Source: Thermoplasmata archaeon (GTDB taxonomy: Archaea > Thermoplasmatota > Thermoplasmata > Lutacidiplasmatales > UBA184). Taken from it: a stretch of 9,920 nt of DNA. Below are positions 6,354 to 9,920 of the stretch, piece after piece. Both the position numbers and the translations under genes were made by a program. A model generated the notes under the pieces. That model ran no database searches, was not told the origin of the DNA, and saw nothing but the letters and a program-made list of their open reading frames with translations. Position 1 is the stretch's first letter. Every line of letters begins with the position of its first letter. The stretch spans positions 1-9,920 of the forward strand of contig JASHVA010000013.1 of assembly GCA_030039715.1 (NCBI GenBank), read 5' to 3'.

Positions 6354-7001
6354 TCAGGTTCGCCGTCGCCGCGGGCGGCCCGCGGCGCGCCGCCGAACGG
6401 GGGGCAGCGAGCGCGCGAGTCGCTCCACGGCGAGAGAGACCGCCGGCTTCGTCGGGAGCGTCGCATCGATGCGGAACCAGCGACGGTCGCGCGCGAGAGC
6501 GCGGTAGGCGCGCGCGACGCGACGGAGCGTGGCGGCCCGCTCGAGGGGTGCGCGCGGGGTCGACCGGCCCGAGAGCCGGCGGACGGCGGAGACGGCGTCG
6601 AGGTCGAGCAGCACGATCCGGTCCGGCGCAACGGTCGCGGAGCGCTGCAGCCGGGCGAGCCGGGCGCGGAGCGCGCCGGAGAGCGCGCTCCCCTGGTAGG
6701 CGAGCGTGGAGTAGAAGGACCGGTCGGTGATCACGAGGTCGAAGCGCTCCAGCTGGGCGACGAGCTCGACTCGGGCGAGCAGCCGGTCGAGCGTGAAGTA
6801 GACCCCTCCGGTCCACGGGTCGGCGACGCTCGCCGTCTGGGCGAGCGACCCGAGCATGGGATCGCTCGGTTCGTGCCGAAGGCCGACCGACCAACCGCGA
6901 CGGCGGAGCGCGGCCGCGAGCGCCCGCGAGAAGGTGGACTTGCCGGCGCCGTCGATTCCCTCGATAGCCACGAGGAGGCCCCGACGTCGCGGACTCCGCA
7001 C
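6354..7001 (-). CDS. tmk: Thymidylate kinase (dTMP kinase)
   Basis: This enzyme phosphorylates dTMP to dTDP with ATP, a required step of dTTP synthesis. The 215-residue protein has the P-loop IEGIDGAGKSTFSRAL (13-28), the RHEPSD motif (42-47) and the substrate-site signature TDRSFYSTLAYQGSAL (92-107). An Arg-rich LID-like segment lies at about 141-154. PDRIVLLDLD (127-136) is the usual strand before the LID. The tail is strongly basic (RRRAAGRPRRRRT). The GTG start at 7001 was chosen over longer readings because it has an ideal GGAGGT site five bases upstream and begins just before the P-loop. It overlaps the TatD-like gene's stop by one base (TAGTG). It sits between a TatD-like hydrolase and orc1/cdc6, so it fits a DNA-metabolism unit. 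Catalytic motifs are intact. Confidence 0.95.
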   Translation of the reverse strand: MRSPRRRGLLVAIEGIDGAGKSTFSRALAAALRRRGWSVGLRHEPSDPMLGSLAQTASVADPWTGGVYFTLDRLLARVELVAQLERFDLVITDRSFYSTLAYQGSALSGALRARLARLQRSATVAPDRIVLLDLDAVSAVRRLSGRSTPRAPLERAATLRRVARAYRALARDRRWFRIDATLPTKPAVSLAVERLARSLPPVRRRAAGRPRRRRT

Positions 7002-7873
7002 TACGCACCTCCCGGGCGGGGGGCCGTGAGGTCGAGGCCGTAGACCTGCCGGACCGAGTCCAGGAAGGGGACGGCGAGACGCGCCGCGGCGCTCTCCCCG
7101 CCGGCGGCGATCGCGGTGGCGCGGCGGGGTACGGTCGTGAGGTCGAGGACGGCCCCGGGCCGCCGGGGGTCGTCGAGGAAGTCGGTTTCGAGGAACCAGG
7201 GCCCCCGGTCGCTCAGCACGTCCCGAACCAACTCCCGGCGCGCGAGGTACGATGGCACGACCCCGTCCCGCTCGTCGGGTTCGACCCGGCCGCGCGCAAA
7301 ATGCTTTACGAGCCGCTCCGGCCGGACCCCCACGGCGCGGGCGAGCCCGGCGAGCTCTCGATAGCCGGCGGCGTCCAGGTCCGCCGAGTGCACCACGACG
7401 GGGCAGTCGACGTCCCGCGCGACCTCGAGCGCGTGGCGGAAGGCGGCCTCGATGAGCCGACCGGCCTCCTCCGAAATTGGAAAGTGAGCCCGTCCGACCT
7501 CCCCGAGGGCGACCGCCCGGTGCTCCCGAACCCACACGCCCGCGAGGTCGAGCGCCTCCAGATGCGCCGCGAGCGCCGCCGCGCCTCCGAGCTCGGCCGA
7601 GGCGGCCACGAGATCGATCGGGTACGGGGCCACGACGAGGAACGTGGTGACTCCGACCCTCTCGGCGATCTCGTGCGCCAGCTTCTCCGTGGTCTCGAAC
7701 TGGACGCGGTATTCCTCCCGCGTGCGGGGCGCGGTCGGGCCATAGCTCTGGGTCGTCAGGAAGAGATGCGTCCCGCCGGCCGCGCGAAATCGGGCGGCCG
7801 CCGCGACGCCCTCGCCCGACGGCGAGAGGTGGCAGTGGTGGTCGACCACCGGGAGGCCGCGCGGCAGCGGCAC
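7001..7873 (-). CDS. TatD-related metal-dependent hydrolase (archaeal TIM-barrel type)
   Basis: This 290-residue protein belongs to the amidohydrolase-like TatD superfamily, in the archaeal branch of predicted metal hydrolases. All expected ligands are visible: His13 and His15 in VDHHCHLS, Glu125 in ALGEVGRAHF, His162 in VVVHSADLD, His191 in RLVKHFARG, and Asp231 in FLETDFLDDPRRPG. TatD proteins are often 3'-5' DNA exonucleases, but the activity of this archaeal branch is not settled as far as I know. The start is GTG 7873, 22 bases after the tbp stop. A later GTG at codon 9 would begin close to the HCH motif, and neither has a clear ribosome site. The stop overlaps the tmk start, so the two are probably co-translated. 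This context is compatible with a nucleic-acid or nucleotide role. Confidence 0.88.
   Translation of the reverse strand: MPLPRGLPVVDHHCHLSPSGEGVAAAARFRAAGGTHLFLTTQSYGPTAPRTREEYRVQFETTEKLAHEIAERVGVTTFLVVAPYPIDLVAASAELGGAAALAAHLEALDLAGVWVREHRAVALGEVGRAHFPISEEAGRLIEAAFRHALEVARDVDCPVVVHSADLDAAGYRELAGLARAVGVRPERLVKHFARGRVEPDERDGVVPSYLARRELVRDVLSDRGPWFLETDFLDDPRRPGAVLDLTTVPRRATAIAAGGESAAARLAVPFLDSVRQVYGLDLTAPRPGGA
7007..7012 (-). promoter_or_regulatory. Shine-Dalgarno site deciding the tmk start
   Basis: GGAGGT on the minus strand lies five bases before GTG 7001, inside the last codons of the TatD-like gene. It is the main reason to begin tmk there rather than at more upstream codons in the same open frame. 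Confidence 0.65.
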
Positions 7874-7895
7874 ACCGAGGATCCGGCGCCCCGGC

Positions 7896-8444
7896 TCAGC
7901 GCAGGAGACCCGCGCCCTGGAGCTCCTTCGTGATCTTCTTCACGGCGACTTCGACGTCGGACGGTTTGCGCGCACCCGTGCAGACGAGCTTGCCGCTCCC
8001 GAAGAGCAGTACGACGACCTTCGGGTCGTCGATGCGGCAGACGAGGCCCGGGAACTGCTCGGGTTCGTACTCGACACGATCGAGGCCGAGCGTGACCGCG
8101 ATCGCATTGAGGTTGATCTCGCTCTCGAGGTCCGAGCTCGCTACGATGTTTTGGACCTCGATCTTCGGCTTCATGTTGATTTTCTGGCCCCCCTTCTTGA
8201 TCTGGGCGGCCACCGTGTGGATCGACTCCTCCACCTCGTGCATGCTCTTCGCGCCGGTGCAGACGACTTTCCCCGAGCGGAACAGGAGGATCGCCGTCTT
8301 CGGCTGCTTCAGCCGGTAGATGAGGCCGGGGAACTGCTCGGGCTCGTACTCCGCGCCGTCGAGCCCGAGGGCGATAGACTGGAGGTCGAGCTCGTCACCG
8401 AGGGAGGTCGATGCGACGACGTTCTCAATCCGAATCTTGACCAA
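7896..8444 (-). CDS. tbp: TATA-binding protein (archaeal TBP)
   Basis: This is the basal transcription factor that binds and bends TATA boxes and, with TFB, recruits RNA polymerase. The 182-residue protein is two imperfect direct repeats. The first runs from VKIRIENVVAS to about residue 85, and the second from IEVQNIVASSDLE to the end. Each repeat has EYEPEQFPGL, a LLFxSGKxVCTG strand and the paired Phe residues that intercalate into DNA. The TTG at 8444-8442 was chosen as start because it gives the standard archaeal length and N-terminus. The same frame is open to a GTG at 8510, but those 22 extra codons run through two TATA boxes and read as low-complexity sequence. It heads the run TatD-tmk-orc1-lipA. 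No acidic C-terminal tail is present. Confidence 0.96.
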   Translation of the reverse strand: MVKIRIENVVASTSLGDELDLQSIALGLDGAEYEPEQFPGLIYRLKQPKTAILLFRSGKVVCTGAKSMHEVEESIHTVAAQIKKGGQKINMKPKIEVQNIVASSDLESEINLNAIAVTLGLDRVEYEPEQFPGLVCRIDDPKVVVLLFGSGKLVCTGARKPSDVEVAVKKITKELQGAGLLR

Positions 8445-8464
8445 TGGAATCCCCGCGGCGTGAG

Positions 8465-8472
8465 TATTTAAA
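8465..8472 (-). promoter_or_regulatory. Proximal TATA box of tbp
   Basis: A perfect TTTAAATA on the minus strand is centred about 25 bases before the TTG start at 8444. Archaeal RNA start sites lie about 25-27 bases from the TATA centre, so this box predicts a leaderless tbp mRNA that starts at the TTG itself. The box stands in a short AT island within very GC-rich DNA. I see no purine-rich BRE directly upstream; the bases there are the spacer CCTC. Confidence 0.75.
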
Positions 8473-8476
8473 GAGG

Positions 8477-8484
8477 TATTTAAA
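8477..8484 (-). promoter_or_regulatory. Distal TATA box of tbp
   Basis: This second identical TTTAAATA lies 12 bases upstream of the first, separated by only CCTC. Used alone it would start RNA about ten bases before the TTG, giving a leader that could include the GCGGGGAT stretch as a weak ribosome site. Two boxes this close cannot both be bound by a full TBP-TFB-polymerase complex at once, so they would compete or be alternatives. Confidence 0.65.
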
Positions 8485-8529
8485 TGATGGGGTGCCTTCT
8501 TTTTAACCACGACCCGCGACCGGCGAGGA

Positions 8530-8757
8530 CTACGAGCCAGAGACGCGCTCGGGGCCGCCGAACAGGATCCCGACGAGACCGACGCCGATCACGACCCCCG
8601 CACCCACGAGGCCGGCGAGCAGAGCGAGGTCGGGCGTCCCCGAGAGGAAGATCGTGGCGACGACCGTGGCCACCACGGCGGGGAGCACGACGCGGAGGAG
8701 CCGTCGCCGGGTGACTCGTGCGTCGCTGAACCGCGCGACCGCGGAGGGCCCGTTCAT
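8530..8757 (-). CDS. Small two-helix membrane protein
   Basis: This 75-residue protein was not recognised. A basic stretch VTRRRLLR (15-22) comes before two hydrophobic segments, about 23-40 and 43-67, so it should span the membrane twice with a short loop (SGTPD). By the positive-inside rule the N-terminus would be cytoplasmic. Its ATG (8757-8755) overlaps the stop of the zinc-ribbon gene as ATGA and has no good ribosome site of its own, which implies coupling. The open frame reaches further upstream, but that part lies within the zinc-ribbon gene and reads as non-coding. The pair may act as a membrane anchor plus a soluble metal-binding partner. tbp follows, after an 85-base gap that holds its promoter. 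Confidence 0.72.
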   Translation of the reverse strand: MNGPSAVARFSDARVTRRRLLRVVLPAVVATVVATIFLSGTPDLALLAGLVGAGVVIGVGLVGILFGGPERVSGS

Positions 8758-8963
8758 CGGTCGGTGGTAGTCCCCGGCGGGGACGAGGAGGGCGATGGGG
8801 CTCCCGTCAGTTTGAACACCGAGAAGCGCTGGCAGATCGGACAGCGCATGTACCGAGAGTTTCCGAGCCGGATCGCGGTGAACGACGCTCCCGGCACGAA
8901 CTCGTAGTCGAACGAGCTGCCGCACTTGGGGCAGGTGAGCCGGGTCGTTCGGGAAAGCGTCAC
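8754..8963 (-). CDS. Small zinc-ribbon protein
   Basis: This 69-residue protein has two Cys knuckles, CPKC (11-14) and CPIC (41-44), spaced as in a zinc ribbon. Between them SFDYEFVPGASFTAIRLGNS is rich in aromatic and small residues. FSVFKL follows the second knuckle, then a Ser/Pro tail. This resembles small archaeal zinc-ribbon proteins of unknown role that are often linked to membrane segments. The start is GTG 8963, with GAGGGACC just upstream. It overlaps the two-helix membrane gene by ATGA, so the two may form one functional unit, or be a split version of a one-chain protein. Zinc binding is inferred from the cysteines; no catalytic motif is seen. Confidence 0.78.
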   Translation of the reverse strand: MTLSRTTRLTCPKCGSSFDYEFVPGASFTAIRLGNSRYMRCPICQRFSVFKLTGAPSPSSSPPGTTTDR

Positions 8964-8972
8964 GGTCCCTCG

Positions 8973-8988
8973 GGCCGGCCCCGGCCGG
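8973..8988. repeat. GC hairpin between the NUDIX and zinc-ribbon genes
   Basis: The sequence here contains CCGGCC-CC-GGCCGG, a six-base-pair inverted repeat with a two-base centre, within the 51-base gap between the two genes. It has no following T-run on either strand, so it is not a standard archaeal terminator. It could slow polymerase or fold in RNA before the zinc-ribbon start, or be a chance product of high GC. Confidence 0.3.
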
Positions 8989-9014
8989 TGAACGTCATCG
9001 GCCGAGTCCTCCGT

Positions 9015-9692
9015 TCATCCTTGACGGAAGCTGGCGTCGGCGTCGCCGCCCCGCCCGCGCGACGGATCCGGAGCGAACGCCGGTCCGCCCCATTCGTCCT
9101 CGGTCGGCAGCCCGAAGAACTCGCGAAGGCACCGCCGGGTGAACCCCCACAGGATGTGGCCCTCGAAGACGGTGGCCGGTACCGGCAGGAGACCCCGGCC
9201 GGTCTCCCGGTGGACTTGCCGCGTCGTGCCGAGCGCCGAGCGGGGGAGCCAGAACACGTGCGCCACTTCGTCCGCGCTGAGCACCGACGGTGGGTTCCCG
9301 TCCGGCCCGAGAGCCGCCGTGAACAGCGCGACCAGGAGTCCGAACCGGACCGCGTTTTGCGTGCCCACGTATCGGAGCGGCCCCGCGAGATCGCTCTCGG
9401 TCACCCCGACCTCTTCCTGGAGCTCCCGAAGTGCGGTCGTCGCGAGCGATCCGTCCGAGTCCTCGACTCGCCCACCGGGGAAAGCGACCTGCCCGGACGC
9501 CGGATCGGTGGGTCGTTCGGTCCGCTCGATGAGGAGCACCTCCACCTCTTCGAGACCGTCCCGGAGGAGGAGCGTCACAGCGGCCCCCGCGCTGGCCACG
9601 GGGGGCACTTCGAAAGGGAACCTACCCAGCAAATCGGGGAGCGTGCGCGGGGCCGAGCCGGCCAGGGCGCGATCCGCGGGCCCCACCGTCAC
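9015..9692 (-). CDS. NUDIX hydrolase, CoA pyrophosphatase-like
   Basis: This 225-residue NUDIX enzyme probably cleaves CoA or acyl-CoA to 4'-phosphopantetheine and adenosine 3',5'-bisphosphate. LLIERTERPTDPASGQVAFP (53-72) followed by GG matches the CoA-NUDIX signature upstream of the box. The box itself (73-97, ending ALRELQEEVGV) has catalytic REXXEE residues Arg89, Glu90, Glu93 and Glu94. As in Escherichia coli NudL, the segment between GG and RE is one residue off the classic GX5EX7RE spacing. SADEVAHVFWLPRSAL and HILWGFTRRCLREFF in the C-terminal half also fit this subfamily. GTG 9692 overlaps the preceding small gene as GTGA. The first 30 residues could be shorter. Another NUDIX substrate remains possible. 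Confidence 0.88.
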   Translation of the reverse strand: MTVGPADRALAGSAPRTLPDLLGRFPFEVPPVASAGAAVTLLLRDGLEEVEVLLIERTERPTDPASGQVAFPGGRVEDSDGSLATTALRELQEEVGVTESDLAGPLRYVGTQNAVRFGLLVALFTAALGPDGNPPSVLSADEVAHVFWLPRSALGTTRQVHRETGRGLLPVPATVFEGHILWGFTRRCLREFFGLPTEDEWGGPAFAPDPSRGRGGDADASFRQG

Positions 9693-9862
9693 GCCTGCCA
9701 GTCGTAGGCGACCTTTTCACGGACCGCCGAACGGTCGGACGGATGTTCGGCACGGGGGTCGAGCTGCCGCTCGAGCGCCGCGAGCCGGAGCCGGAGGTCG
9801 CGGAGGTCCTTCTCGAGCTGTGCCAGCTTCGCGGCCATCTCGGAAGGGTCGTCGTCCGCCAT
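9689..9862 (-). CDS. Small coiled-coil protein
   Basis: This 57-residue protein was not recognised. Residues 8-36 (SEMAAKLAQLEKDLRDLRLR and on) carry regular Leu/Met/Ala heptads between charged residues and should form a coiled coil, probably a dimer. The tail (DRSAVREKVAYDWQA) is polar. ATG 9862 is preferred because a TATA-like box lies about 25 bases upstream, fitting a leaderless start. An in-frame GTG at 9880 would add six residues. Its stop overlaps the NUDIX start as GTGA, so it may regulate or assemble with that enzyme. The ORF is short, so its reality rests on the overlap, the heptads and the promoter. Confidence 0.68.
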   Translation of the reverse strand: MADDDPSEMAAKLAQLEKDLRDLRLRLAALERQLDPRAEHPSDRSAVREKVAYDWQA

Positions 9863-9883
9863 CGGTACCGAATTCCCCACGGG

Positions 9884-9891
9884 ATTGATAA
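9884..9891 (-). promoter_or_regulatory. TATA-like box for the coiled-coil/NUDIX pair
   Basis: The minus strand reads TTATCAAT within AGTTATCAATCCC, an AT-rich island in GC-rich DNA. Its centre is about 25 bases before ATG 9862, so RNA would start at the ATG and be leaderless. It is a weaker match than the tbp boxes. Confidence 0.45.
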
Positions 9892-9920
9892 CTCTGCCCT
9901 CGCGCGCTCAGCCGGGGGCC

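Noticed and set aside
5924..7043. Plus-strand open frames opposite orc1 and tmk
   Set aside because: They are antisense shadows of two well-supported genes with no domain signal.
8496..8505. T-rich run CTTCTTTTTA as a terminator
   Set aside because: The T-run is on the plus strand, where no gene ends nearby; on the minus strand it is an A-run upstream of the tbp promoter.
8445..8510. N-terminal extension of TBP to GTG 8510
   Set aside because: These 22 codons contain both TATA boxes and read as a repeat (LNTSLNT); archaeal TBPs normally begin at about VKIRIENVVAS.
8960..8998. A 12-codon minus-strand ORF from ATG 8998 ending in GTGA at the zinc-ribbon start
   Set aside because: It could be a leader peptide by position, but it is too short and has no supporting feature beyond the overlap.
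8988..9888. Plus-strand open frames opposite the NUDIX gene
   Set aside because: They are antisense to a gene with an intact NUDIX box and show biased low-complexity composition.
1..9920. CRISPR arrays, tRNA or rRNA genes, insertion sequences, phage or defence genes
   Set aside because: None was found on reading both strands: no spaced direct repeats, no tRNA T-loop/acceptor pattern, and no transposase, integrase or nuclease-type defence motifs.

Overview
The window is archaeal, GC-rich chromosomal DNA that mostly carries housekeeping genes. The archaeal call rests on a TATA-binding protein (TBP) gene, an Orc1/Cdc6-type replication initiator, a class I (archaeal) CCA-adding enzyme, an archaeal TatD-like hydrolase and TTTAAATA promoter boxes. 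Very high GC, many GTG starts, leaderless-looking promoters and proteins without a halophile-like acid bias suggest an uncultivated Thermoplasmatota-like or related euryarchaeal lineage. That placement is inference and was not tested by a tree.

Layout: all genes but one lie on the minus strand, so they read from right to left. From the right edge come a short coiled-coil protein and a CoA-type NUDIX hydrolase (GTGA overlap), then a small zinc-ribbon protein and a two-helix membrane protein (ATGA overlap). Next is a tight run: tbp, TatD-like hydrolase, thymidylate kinase (tmk), orc1/cdc6, lipoyl synthase (lipA) and a small membrane protein. The run's members are spaced from 31 bases apart to 23 bases overlapping. 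The only plus-strand gene, cca, converges on this run, and both final genes stop in one shared CTAG. Cca diverges from an AmmeMemoRadiSam radical SAM gene (amrS). To the left of amrS lie three VOC (glyoxalase-fold) genes, the last cut by the window edge.

Gene cooperation: the tbp-to-lipA run puts basal transcription, dTTP supply, replication initiation and lipoyl cofactor synthesis in one probable transcription unit. The clearest regulatory structure is a pair of identical TATA boxes 12 bp apart in front of tbp. They are placed so that transcription would begin at, or about 10 bases before, a TTG start codon. The overlapping small-gene pairs at the right and the VOC trio at the left are the least understood parts. 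I found no CRISPR array, insertion sequence, tRNA, rRNA or phage gene. No stretch above 300 bases lacks a gene; the longest gaps are about 100 bases, at 277-378 and 2343-2443.
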